From positions 1 to 34,320 of the forward strand of contig VHCO01000055.1 of the NCBI GenBank assembly GCA_016871715.1: a stretch of DNA of 34,320 nt. The letters run 5' to 3'. The stretch's first letter is position 1. Each line of letters begins with the position of its first letter. Source of the stretch: Verrucomicrobiota bacterium. GTDB lineage: Bacteria > Verrucomicrobiota > Verrucomicrobiia > Limisphaerales > J093. A model generated the notes under the pieces. It saw only the letters and a list, made by a program, of their open reading frames with translations, was not told the origin of the DNA and made no database searches. Positions 16,571 to 24,623 of the stretch are shown piece after piece. The position numbers were made by a program, and so were the translations under genes.

Positions 16571-17431
16571 GTGTTGTCATCCGGCTGGAAACCGATTCCC
16601 CGTTGCGCGCTGGCCGCCCTCTTGGCCACCCCACTGTCCTGCGCCTGGAGCCAGGTGCTCTATGACGCTGCCCTCGCCACGCTGCCTGCGGCCCAGGGCT
16701 GGACCTACGCCGCCCTGCCCGGCCTCGCGCAGCAGACCCACACCGGCACGGCAGTCCGCCTCGACACATCTGCGCTCGTGGCCGAACAAGCTGGGTTCGC
16801 CCGTCAGGCGCCGGTACCGCTCGAGGCCACTCACGGCTTCGCGTTGTTGTTCAGCGTCCAACTTCATGCGGAGCAGCATGCCAGTGCGGATCGGGCGGGC
16901 TTCTCGGTGATTCTCCTCGGTGACGATCGCCGCGGGCTCGAGCTGGGCTTTTGGACCGATCGCGTCTTTGCCCAGTCCGATTCGCCGCTGTTCACGCATG
17001 CCGAAGAGGGGTTGGTGGACCTGACGAGCGGGTGGGTGGACTGCGCGTTGATGGTGCAGGGCACACGTTACACGTTCCGCGCGGGGGTCGAGGCGGTGTT
17101 GACCGGGCCGGTCCCAGACTATACAGCCTTTAGCGGCTTCATCGATCCTTACGAAACGCCGAACTTCATTTTCTTGGGCGACGACACCTCCTCGGCCAGT
17201 GCCGCCTTCAGCGTCCGGTGGGTGGCGTTGGTGACCCCGCCGCGCCTCGAGCTACAGCCGGACGGCGCGTTTGGGTGGACGGGTCTGCGGGACGTTCCGT
17301 ACACGGTGGAATCGAGTGCCGATCTGGTGAGTTGGTCGACGGTGACCGTGCTCGCGTCGAGCACGGGCCATTTCCGTGTCGACCCGCCGGCACTAGGTCG
17401 GCATGGCTTCTTCCGCGCTGCCTTTCGCTAG
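16571..17431 (+). CDS. Secreted protein of unknown function with Verrucomicrobia-type C-terminal tail
   Basis: A 286-residue protein from a GTG start. It has a signal peptide (about 1-28, ending near SCAWSQ), then a beta-rich region of about 190 residues rich in hydrophobic-Gly-Asp strands, resembling a lectin/LamG-like sandwich. The tail (about 240-286) reads YTVESSADLVSWSTVTVL through FFRAAF, a small beta domain found at the ends of many secreted verrucomicrobial proteins. No catalytic motif is seen; a surface or binding role is a guess. Its 3' end overlaps that of the convergent acyltransferase/ligase gene by 39 bp. No ribosome site is visible. Confidence 0.7.
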   Translation: MLSSGWKPIPRCALAALLATPLSCAWSQVLYDAALATLPAAQGWTYAALPGLAQQTHTGTAVRLDTSALVAEQAGFARQAPVPLEATHGFALLFSVQLHAEQHASADRAGFSVILLGDDRRGLELGFWTDRVFAQSDSPLFTHAEEGLVDLTSGWVDCALMVQGTRYTFRAGVEAVLTGPVPDYTAFSGFIDPYETPNFIFLGDDTSSASAAFSVRWVALVTPPRLELQPDGAFGWTGLRDVPYTVESSADLVSWSTVTVLASSTGHFRVDPPALGRHGFFRAAFR

Positions 17432-19606
17432 GACGAGGATCTTGGCTAACTCGCGGTGGTTGACCTTGCCGGTGCCCAGTTTGGGGATCTCGCGCACGCA
17501 CTTCACTTCTCGGGGCGCACAGAGGTTGGTGAGGCCTTTGGCTTGGATGGCGGCGCGGATCTCGCCGAGTCTGAGGCGCGGTTCGTTGGTGACGGCGATG
17601 AGCGCCTCGCCCTTGTCCTCATCCGGCCGGGCGACGACGGCGACTTCGCAGCGCAAACCGTACTGCGGGAAGGCGCCGGCCAAAGCATCCTCGACGGCCG
17701 TGAGGCTCACCATTTCGCCGCTGACCTTGGCGAAGCGCTTGAGCCGGCCCAGGATGAACACGAAACCGTCCTCGTCCACCCGCACGATGTCGCCCGTATC
17801 GTACCACCCGCCCAGGGCTTGGAAGGCCGCGTTGGGCTCGGGATTGAGATAGCCGCGCATGACGTTGGGTCCCCGCACGAACAAGCGCCCGCCTTCGCTC
17901 ACGCCCTCGACCGGTTCGAGGCGATACTCGATCCCCGGCAGGAACCGGCCGGCCGACCCGCAGCGGGGCGCCATGGGGAGGTTCACGCTCAGGGCCGGAC
18001 TGCACTCGGTAGCGCCGTACCCTTCGAGGATGCGAACGCCGAAGCGTTCGGACCAGGTGCGGAAGGTCTCCTGCTGGACTTTCTCGGCTGCGGCGAACAG
18101 GTAGCGCAGCGCGCGGAAGTCGTACGGGTGCGCGCGTCGGGCGTAGCCGTTGAGGAAGGTATTGGTCGACAAGAACACGGTGCAGAAACGGTCGTAGAGG
18201 ACGGTGGGGATCAGACGGTACTGCAGGGGCGAGGGGAACAAATAAACGAACAAGCCCCGCACCAGGCCGAGCAGCAGCCCCACGGTGAGACCGAAACTGT
18301 GGAACGTTGGGAGGGCGTTGAAAACGCGGTCGTGATCGGTTAAGTCGGTCACGGCCAACATCTGGCGGATGTTGGCCAGGAGATTTCGGTGGGTCAGCTC
18401 GACGCCTTTGGGGGTGCCTTCCGAGCCGCTGGTGAAGAGGATCACCGCAGAGCGATCGCCCGCCGTGGCAGCGGGCGCGTCGTGGGCCTGCGCCGGGGGA
18501 GGTGGGGCGGGCGCAAGTTGGCGCGCCAGCGCGCGCGGGAACATGCGCTGGCGCAGCACAGCCCCGAGTTTGTTCAGGCCTGTGATCTGCTGGCGCAGAT
18601 CCTCGAGGTAGAGGACTTCGAGCCCGGCTTCGCTCAGCGGAGCTAGGTTGAGTTTAGCCCGGGCGAGGAAGATCCGGGAGGTGAGCACTTGCTTGAGGCC
18701 GGCGAGTTCGCAGCACGCGCGCAGGGTGGCGATGCCGGTCGAGAAGTTCAGGATGGCGGGCACTTTGTTTCGCGCCCACAAGCTCAGCAACACCACCGGC
18801 ACCGCATTCACGTTCGGCAACAGGACACCGACCCGTCCAGGTTCGCGGCGCAGCACCGTGTCGAGTCGCCTCGCCAACAGGTCCGCCCCGACCAACAACC
18901 GGCGGTAGCTCAACTCTTGCGTGGTCGAGTCCTGCAGGACGATGCGGTTGGGCTGGACGCGCGCGGCGTCCAGGATGGCCTCGAGCACGTGCGCAGGACC
19001 GCGCTCCATCTCGGTGGCAAACTGTTGCTGGACCATCCGGTCGCGCAACCAAGCGCTGAGCTGGGTTCGCGCGCGGGCGGTGGGAACGCGCGTTAGGGCG
19101 CGTGGGGTCAGGACTGGGCTGAAGTGAAGGGTGATCCGAGGCCACCACTTGCGCCAGCCGGGCTGGCGCGACCAACGCAGGCGATGGGCGCCCCGCACAT
19201 AACAGGTAATCACCTTGGCTTGCGTCCGGTGCAGGAGGAAACCGGTGCCTTCGTAGATCTTCATCAACGAGCCGGTCCGGGTGAGCTGGCCTTCGGCATA
19301 CAACACCAGGCGCCCCCCGCGTTCGAGGTGTTCGGCCATCCGCTTGACCGCGTAGGGCGACACGTTGTCGATCGGAAAAGTCCGTCGATTCAACAGGAGC
19401 AGTCGGTGCACCCAGCTATACTGCGCCGCCACCCGCGACACGACATACCTCCAGTCCAGCTCCAGCAGCACGTAGAGGAAGAGCCAGTCGATCCAACACA
19501 CATGGTTCGGAATCAGCAACACGGGCCCGGGGGTCTTGAGGACCTCGGCGTTCTCGTGGCGAAATCCGAAGAGCAACCGGAGGCAGAAGTGGAGGACGGC
19601 GCGCAT
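17393..19606 (-). CDS. aas: Bifunctional acyltransferase / acyl-ACP (acyl-CoA) synthetase, Aas-like
   Basis: A 737-residue fusion. The N-terminal PlsC-type acyltransferase (about 1-190) has the HX4D box in NHVCWIDW (H35, D40) and YAEGQLTRTG (103-112). The C-terminal adenylating domain (about 200-737) has FTSGSEGTPKG (391-401), GYGATE (529-534), YDTGD (602-606) and the catalytic Lys in GTGKVNHREL (K714). This is the order of E. coli Aas, which re-acylates 2-acyl-lysophosphatidylethanolamine. It lies 33 nt after lnt on the same strand. No lplT flippase is adjacent. Its end overlaps a convergent gene by 39 bp. A related acyl-ACP ligase with another acceptor is possible. Confidence 0.88.
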   Translation of the reverse strand: MRAVLHFCLRLLFGFRHENAEVLKTPGPVLLIPNHVCWIDWLFLYVLLELDWRYVVSRVAAQYSWVHRLLLLNRRTFPIDNVSPYAVKRMAEHLERGGRLVLYAEGQLTRTGSLMKIYEGTGFLLHRTQAKVITCYVRGAHRLRWSRQPGWRKWWPRITLHFSPVLTPRALTRVPTARARTQLSAWLRDRMVQQQFATEMERGPAHVLEAILDAARVQPNRIVLQDSTTQELSYRRLLVGADLLARRLDTVLRREPGRVGVLLPNVNAVPVVLLSLWARNKVPAILNFSTGIATLRACCELAGLKQVLTSRIFLARAKLNLAPLSEAGLEVLYLEDLRQQITGLNKLGAVLRQRMFPRALARQLAPAPPPPAQAHDAPAATAGDRSAVILFTSGSEGTPKGVELTHRNLLANIRQMLAVTDLTDHDRVFNALPTFHSFGLTVGLLLGLVRGLFVYLFPSPLQYRLIPTVLYDRFCTVFLSTNTFLNGYARRAHPYDFRALRYLFAAAEKVQQETFRTWSERFGVRILEGYGATECSPALSVNLPMAPRCGSAGRFLPGIEYRLEPVEGVSEGGRLFVRGPNVMRGYLNPEPNAAFQALGGWYDTGDIVRVDEDGFVFILGRLKRFAKVSGEMVSLTAVEDALAGAFPQYGLRCEVAVVARPDEDKGEALIAVTNEPRLRLGEIRAAIQAKGLTNLCAPREVKCVREIPKLGTGKVNHRELAKILVLAKGSAEEAMPT

Positions 19607-19639
19607 GGTGCAAAGCCAGTGAGACGGTGGGGAAGAGGT

Positions 19640-21238
19640 TCAACCGCTCGGAGTACAGGACGGATTCGGCGGAGCCGGCGGGTCCCCAGCCACGTTGGCC
19701 TTGCCCGCGGGTGTGAGGGGCCGGCGCACCGGGGCCGGCGCGGCTCGCGGCGGGCGTTGGCGCCGAAGTGCCTCTACGCCCAGCCAGAGCAGCAGCGCCC
19801 CGCTGGCCCAGACGCTCAGGGGCCCCAGCCAGCGATCCCACGGCAAAGCCGGCCTGCGGTGGGCCGGCCACTCCAGGCGCCCAGCGATCACGTCCCCTTG
19901 ACCCGGCACGGCGCCGACGGCGGAGACTTGCCCGTCGGTGCCGCCGATGAGCTGGGAGATGCCCGAACTGGCCACGCGCAAGATGGGCACGCGGTGCTCG
20001 GCGGCGCGCACCGGTGTCAATTGGGCATTGAGCCGGTGCTCGTGCCGGCCCCAGGCCTCGACGTCCATGGCCGGCACCAGGAGCGCCCGTGCCCCCTGGC
20101 GGATCAACCGGTCCACGACCCGCGAGTAATTGAGATCGTAGCAGATGCACACGCCGAGCGGGCCCCAGGGCGAGGCCCAGATCCTTTGCTCGGGGGCCGG
20201 TTCGCCGTCCTGGAAGAACTGGATGGGCACGGCCTTGGCCTGCTGAAACGCAACTTCGCCGTCGGGACCGATCCCATACGCGGTGTTGTAGAATCGGTCG
20301 GTGCCCACAGGCTCTTTGCCCCCAGCCAACAACCAACGTCGATGCTGCCGGCACCATTGCCGCACTTCCTCAGGCACCGGCCCCTGAAAGGTGTATTCAC
20401 TGAGCACAAAGAGCTCCGTCTCGGGGTGCGAGGTGAGCACGCGTTCAAGGTGCGCGAGCACTTCGGGGAGCGCGGGGAACTCGAGTTGGATGCCGGCGAC
20501 CCGGAGTGCCTGCGTCGGTTCCGCCCGAGACTGGGCTCGGCTCACCCCCAGAGCGTACGCGGCGCCGAGTCCCACGATCGCCACGCCGAACCCCAGCAGT
20601 GCTCCGGACCGCGGCCAACCTCGCGCGGAGCGCAGGTCCTCGACTCCCCGCGCCAAGAACGCGCCCAGCAGCATCAGCGGGACGCTGACGCCGTAGACAC
20701 CCAGCCAGGGCAGCAGCGGGCCGGACACCGAGACGGGCAGCAGATAACCCACCGTGAGCCAGGAAAACCGCAGATAGTAGAGTTCGCTGCGAAAGTACTC
20801 GACGCCGAGCCACAAGACCGGCGCCCACAGCGTGGCCCAGGCCGTGCCTCCGCGTTCGTGCACGGCGCGCAAGAGCAGCAGAAACAAGCCGTGCCAGAAA
20901 GCCAGCACCAGCCAGAGCACCGCTGCTGCCGGTCCGAACAACGCCCAGAAAAAGTGCAGGTGCGGGGGGAACAGACCTAGCCCAATGCCGAGCCCGGTGT
21001 AGAAGGCCTGGCGCGCCGAACGCAGGCGGCGCAGGGCGAAGAGGCAGGCCAGATAGACGACCGCCAGCCACCAGCACCGGTCGATCAGGAACGCAGTGTG
21101 GAAGGCCAACACCGCGCCACCGGCCAGCGGGATCCCCGCAGCCAGGCCCAAGGGACCCTGGCCGACCCGGACGGGGGCTAGGTTGGACGTCCGCGGCGCG
21201 GCGAGGTCGCCGCCGGAGTTAGGCTCGGCTACGGGCAT
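19640..21238 (-). CDS. lnt: Apolipoprotein N-acyltransferase
   Basis: A 532-residue membrane protein that adds the third acyl chain to the N-terminal Cys of lipoproteins. The N-terminal half holds several membrane segments (about 30-235). The exported nitrilase-fold domain (about 245-455) shows the triad Glu in LSEYTFQG (E281), Lys in FQQAKAVPIQ (K335) and Cys in GVCICYDLNY (C366). A final membrane helix lies at about 470-490, followed by a Pro/Arg-rich tail. The ATG at 21238 overlaps the end of marR by 20 bp, so the two are co-transcribed. Confidence 0.93.
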   Translation of the reverse strand: MPVAEPNSGGDLAAPRTSNLAPVRVGQGPLGLAAGIPLAGGAVLAFHTAFLIDRCWWLAVVYLACLFALRRLRSARQAFYTGLGIGLGLFPPHLHFFWALFGPAAAVLWLVLAFWHGLFLLLLRAVHERGGTAWATLWAPVLWLGVEYFRSELYYLRFSWLTVGYLLPVSVSGPLLPWLGVYGVSVPLMLLGAFLARGVEDLRSARGWPRSGALLGFGVAIVGLGAAYALGVSRAQSRAEPTQALRVAGIQLEFPALPEVLAHLERVLTSHPETELFVLSEYTFQGPVPEEVRQWCRQHRRWLLAGGKEPVGTDRFYNTAYGIGPDGEVAFQQAKAVPIQFFQDGEPAPEQRIWASPWGPLGVCICYDLNYSRVVDRLIRQGARALLVPAMDVEAWGRHEHRLNAQLTPVRAAEHRVPILRVASSGISQLIGGTDGQVSAVGAVPGQGDVIAGRLEWPAHRRPALPWDRWLGPLSVWASGALLLWLGVEALRRQRPPRAAPAPVRRPLTPAGKANVAGDPPAPPNPSCTPSG

Positions 21239-21686
21239 AGCGCGGGGCGAGTTGCCTAGCTCGATCGCCGAGTTGCCGCAGGGTATGGATCAGGGCGCGA
21301 GCTTCGGCGGCTTCGATGAAGTCGCCCACGGCCTCGGCGGCTTCGTGGTACCGCGGCAGGATCCGCGCCAGCAACCGGCGCCCAGCCGGGGTGAGCACCA
21401 CCCGCCACGCGCGACGGTCCTGCGCGCTCTCGGTGCGCCGCACCAGACCGCGCTGCTCGAGCCGATCCACCAAGCCGGTCGCGTTGGACCGGTGCATGAT
21501 CAACGCCCGGCTCAACTCGCTCTGCGACCGGCCCGCGGCTTGGTCGGCCAGTAAGTTGAGCAGGTTAAACTGGCTCGGGCTCAAGTCCCACCGCGCGAAG
21601 AACACGCGGCTGGTTTGCCAGACGGTGTCGGCGGTCCGGAGCAGTTCGAGCAGGGCCTCGTAGCGGGGGCCCGGTGTCGGCGGCAT
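21219..21686 (-). CDS. MarR-family transcriptional regulator
   Basis: The ATG at 21686 gives 155 residues with the winged helix-turn-helix core: WDLSPSQFNLLNLLAD (about 33-48), QSELSRALIMHRSNATGLVDRLEQRGLV (about 54-82) and a DRRAWRVVLTPAGRRLL wing (about 89-105). An in-frame GTG slightly upstream is an alternative start. It overlaps lnt by 20 bp and faces an inverted repeat upstream, so it probably controls itself together with lnt and the acyltransferase gene. The ligand is unknown. Confidence 0.92.
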   Translation of the reverse strand: MPPTPGPRYEALLELLRTADTVWQTSRVFFARWDLSPSQFNLLNLLADQAAGRSQSELSRALIMHRSNATGLVDRLEQRGLVRRTESAQDRRAWRVVLTPAGRRLLARILPRYHEAAEAVGDFIEAAEARALIHTLRQLGDRARQLAPRYARSRA

Positions 21687-21714
21687 GACGTGCTGGCTGG
21701 GCGACACGTGCGAA

Positions 21715-21745
21715 TGTTTACCAGTAGATTGTTGATATGTCAACA
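21715..21745 (-). promoter_or_regulatory. Promoter of marR-lnt-aas with overlapping MarR operator
   Basis: TGTTGATATGTCAACA (21730-21745) has 6-bp perfect arms around TATG, the usual size and AT-rich style of MarR sites. On the minus strand its right arm contains TTGACA (21743-21738), followed by a 17-nt spacer and TAAACA (21720-21715) as -10. The operator covers the -35, so repression by the encoded MarR protein is likely. It lies 44 bp before the marR ATG. Confidence 0.65.
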
Positions 21746-21912
21746 GTATCGCGCCGTGCCGCGCGCCGCCACCGGCTCCGAAGCCGGCCGCGGCGGGTCC
21801 GTCCGCGGGATCGAGCGGACCACGGACCGCGCCTGGGGGCGGATTCGCCAGGCGGCGTGCGGTTGCCCTGTAGGCTTGTGTTGAGGCCCGGATGATGCCG
21901 TAATGGCACGCC

Positions 21913-22128
21913 ATGCACGACCACGTGTACAAACTCATCGAACTCACCGGCACGTCGACGACGACCATCGAGGATGCCGTCCAGGGCGCCCTCGCGCGGG
22001 CGCATCGGACGGTGAAGAACCTGCGGTGGTTCCAGGTGATCGAGACTCGGGGCGACATCGAGCAAGGCCGGGTGAAGCACTGGCAGGTGACCCTGAAGAT
22101 CGGCTTCAAGGTGGACGACGAAGGCTGA
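21913..22128 (+). CDS. Dodecin family flavin-binding protein
   Basis: A 71-residue protein matching dodecin end to end: [40 protein letters not shown], and the closing strand [13 protein letters not shown]. The conserved Trp and Gln of the flavin site (W39 and Q41 in RWFQVIE, plus the later HWQV) are present. Dodecins form hollow 12-mers that store or buffer flavins or CoA in the cytoplasm. It begins the plus-strand run; the permease gene starts 45 nt later. The 226-bp gap upstream to marR holds only the MarR promoter region as far as I can see. Confidence 0.93.
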   Translation: MHDHVYKLIELTGTSTTTIEDAVQGALARAHRTVKNLRWFQVIETRGDIEQGRVKHWQVTLKIGFKVDDEG

Positions 22129-22173
22129 CGTTCGGTTCACGGCGGCCGGGCCTGCGGCCGCAGCGCCGAGCCC

Positions 22174-23007
22174 ATGTCGATTGCGCTGGTCCTCCTGATC
22201 GTTGCCGGGGCGGTCGTGCTCTTTGTCTCGGAGCGATACTCCGTGGACGTGGTGGCGCTGCGCCGGCGCGGACAGACCTTGCGCGAGCGGTTGGGCCGGG
22301 TGCGCCTCCGATTGGGCGACGCGCTCCTGCTGCTGGGCCCCAAGCCAGCCATCGCCCGGCTGCGCGATGACGACCACTTCGTCGTGCTCGAACCGCGGCG
22401 GGACGTGGCGTTGGACCGGCGCAAAGCGCCGGTGGCGTTGGGCATTGTGGTGGGGGTGGTGTTCTTGGCGGCGCTGAACCTGCTGCCGATCGTGGCAACC
22501 GCCCTGCTCGGGTGTGCGGCCCTGGTGCTGTCGCGCTGCCTGCGGGCCGAGGACGCCTACCAAGCCATCAACTGGCATGTCGTCGTGTTGTTGGCCGGCC
22601 TTTTGCCGCTGGGCTTGGCCCTGGAACGTTCCGGCGCCGCCCACTGGTTCGCCGCCCGGGCCCTGGGTCCACTGGGCCAATCCCACCCGGTCCTGGTCCT
22701 GGCGGGGCTTTACCTCGTAACGGCGATCCTCACGGAGTTCATGAGCAGCAACGCCGCCGCGGTGCTCCTGGCGCCCGTGGCCATTTCCACCGCCGCAGAA
22801 CTGGGGGTGGACCCGCGCCCGTTCTTGGTCGCGGTGACCTTCGCGGCCTCGACCGGCTTCGCCACGCCGGTCGGGTACCAGACCAACACTATGGTCTACA
22901 ACGCCGGCGGCTATCGGTTCGCCGATTTCCTCAAGGTCGGCATCCCGCTGAACCTGATCTTCTGCGCGTTGGCCACCTACTTTATCCCCAGGTTCTGGCC
23001 GTTTTGA
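22174..23007 (+). CDS. SLC13-type (DASS) permease with an internal deletion
   Basis: A 277-residue protein, about half the length of RCK-containing SLC13 permeases. Residues 1-28 (start MSIALVLLIVAGAVVLFVSE, then RYSVDVVAL) match the first membrane helix of the family. At about residue 29 it jumps to the end of a TrkA-C/RCK-C domain (RRRGQTLRERLGRVRLRLGD, LLLLGP), then a normal second half: SSNAAAVLLAPVAIS (191-205) and GYQTNTMVYNAGGY (234-247). Membrane helices 2 to about 6 and the first RCK-C domain are absent, in frame and without a stop. It is probably non-functional as a transporter, or a relic. Treated as coding because the frame is intact. Confidence 0.8.
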   Translation: MSIALVLLIVAGAVVLFVSERYSVDVVALRRRGQTLRERLGRVRLRLGDALLLLGPKPAIARLRDDDHFVVLEPRRDVALDRRKAPVALGIVVGVVFLAALNLLPIVATALLGCAALVLSRCLRAEDAYQAINWHVVVLLAGLLPLGLALERSGAAHWFAARALGPLGQSHPVLVLAGLYLVTAILTEFMSSNAAAVLLAPVAISTAAELGVDPRPFLVAVTFAASTGFATPVGYQTNTMVYNAGGYRFADFLKVGIPLNLIFCALATYFIPRFWPF

Positions 23008-23087
23008 GGCGGTGCCCGGCCCAGCCGAGAGGTGGGAAAGGGCTGGCAGGATCTGCCGTTGGCTGGCATGCTGGGCGGGTAGCGAGG

Positions 23088-23131
23088 CGGACCGCGCCAC
23101 CGCCGGGGTAGCCGCGGCCGGGCGCGGTCCG
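23088..23131 (+). promoter_or_regulatory. Strong stem-loop in the leader of the metallo-hydrolase gene
   Basis: An 11-bp perfect inverted repeat (arms 23088-23098 CGGACCGCGCC and 23121-23131), with a 22-nt GC-rich loop, ends 23 bp before the ATG at 23155. No T-tract follows, so a leader structure is as likely as a terminator for the upstream permease gene. A GGGAG follows as a possible ribosome site. Confidence 0.45.
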
Positions 23132-23154
23132 TTGGCTCGGGAGAACACACAACC

Positions 23155-24546
23155 ATGAAGATCAGCGTTCACGGTGCAGCAGGTGAAGTGACCGGCTCAG
23201 CCTATCTGGTGGAGACCGAGCAGGCGCGGGTGATGGTGGACTTTGGGATGTTCCAGGGCGGCGCGCGGCAAGAAGCCAAGAACGCCTTGCCCGCGGGGCT
23301 GCGCCCGCGGCGGCTCGACGCCGTGCTTCTGACCCATGCGCATCTGGACCACGTCGGGCGCTTGCCGCTCCTGGTCAAAGCCGGTTTCTCCGGCCCCATT
23401 CACGCCACCGACGCCACGCGCGATCTGGCGGGGTTGATCCTGCGCGACTCGGCGAAGGTGCAGGCTTACGAGATCGAGCGACACAACCGCAAGCGCCGGC
23501 GCGCCGGCAAGCCGCTCCTGGAGCCGCTCTACCATGCGGGCGAGGTCGAGCAGACCCTCGAACGCTTCCGCTTGGTCGAGTTCGACCAAGCCTTTGCGGC
23601 CGCCGAAGGCGTCACGGCGCGCTATCGCATCGCCGGGCACATGCTCGGCTCGGCCAGCATTCAGTTACAGGTCCAAGAAGACGGCCGCACCATGACGGTG
23701 GTGTTTTCCGGCGACGTGGGTCCGCCCGGGCTGGCGATCGTGCGCGACGCGGAGCCGTTTCACACGGCGGACCTGGTCTTCCTCGAATCCACATACGGCG
23801 ACCGGGACAACAAGCCCGTCGCCGAGACGCTCGCCGAGTTCCGCACGATCATCGAGCAGGCGGTCGCGCGCAAGGCGCGCATTTTAGTGCCGGCCTTCGC
23901 CGTGGGCCGCACGCAACAGATTCTCTATCACATGGACGAGTTGTTCTGCGCCGGGACGCTGAAGCCCTTCCCGGTCTACCTCGACAGCCCGATGGCGATC
24001 GAGGCCACCGAGATCTACCGGCGTCATCCCGATCTGTTCGACCAAGACGCCCAAGCGCTGCGGCGGGCCTGTGACATCGCGCGAGGCCAACCTCACGTCG
24101 TGCCCACGCCTACGGCACAGGACTCGATGCAGCTCAACGACGCGCCGGGGCCGTGCCTCATTATGGCCGGCTCAGGCATGTGCACCGCGGGCCGCATCCT
24201 GCATCATCTCAAGCATGGGTTGTGGCAACCCGACACCGCCGTGATGATTGTCGGTTACCAGGGCGAAGGCACGTTGGGCCGGCGACTGGTGGACGGCCAC
24301 AAGACGGTCAAGATCTTCGGCGAAACCGTCGCTGTGAAGGCGCGAATTCACACGCTGAACGGATTCAGCGCCCACGCGGGTCAAAGCGGGTTGATCGAGT
24401 GGTTCAGCCACCTGGCGCCGGGGAAACCCCGGGTGGTCCTCACGCACGGTGAGGCGCGCGGGCGAGAACCGTTGGCGGATCTGATCCGGCAACGGTACGG
24501 ACTCGATCCGGTGTTGCCCGCTCAAGGGGACCAACTCACGCTCTGA
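23155..24546 (+). CDS. MBL-fold beta-CASP metallo-hydrolase (probable ribonuclease, CPSF/Ysh1-like)
   Basis: A 463-residue enzyme starting MKISVHGAAGEVTGSAYLVE. The zinc signature HAHLDHVGRLP (61-71) is complete; later metal-site motifs are GHMLGSAS, FSGDVG and STYGDR. The beta-CASP insert is marked by LDSPMAIEATEIYRR and GSGMCTAGRILHH, and the C-terminal HTLNGFSAHAGQ and LTHGE are the RNA-specificity and final metal motifs of the family. It probably cleaves RNA in the cytoplasm. It lacks the extra C-terminal domain of RNase J and is better described as a short archaeal-CPSF-like type. It follows the truncated permease gene by 147 bp. Confidence 0.9.
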   Translation: MKISVHGAAGEVTGSAYLVETEQARVMVDFGMFQGGARQEAKNALPAGLRPRRLDAVLLTHAHLDHVGRLPLLVKAGFSGPIHATDATRDLAGLILRDSAKVQAYEIERHNRKRRRAGKPLLEPLYHAGEVEQTLERFRLVEFDQAFAAAEGVTARYRIAGHMLGSASIQLQVQEDGRTMTVVFSGDVGPPGLAIVRDAEPFHTADLVFLESTYGDRDNKPVAETLAEFRTIIEQAVARKARILVPAFAVGRTQQILYHMDELFCAGTLKPFPVYLDSPMAIEATEIYRRHPDLFDQDAQALRRACDIARGQPHVVPTPTAQDSMQLNDAPGPCLIMAGSGMCTAGRILHHLKHGLWQPDTAVMIVGYQGEGTLGRRLVDGHKTVKIFGETVAVKARIHTLNGFSAHAGQSGLIEWFSHLAPGKPRVVLTHGEARGREPLADLIRQRYGLDPVLPAQGDQLTL

Positions 24547-24623
24547 GGCCAAGCGGGGAAGCGGGGAAGCGGCTTGATCTTTTCCGGTCAACCGGGCTCA
24601 GTAGGCCACCGACGCAACACCCC

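Noticed and set aside
21718..23172. Minus-strand 484-codon frame
   Set aside because: Antisense to the dodecin and permease genes and low-complexity Gln/His/Arg; both sense genes are well supported.
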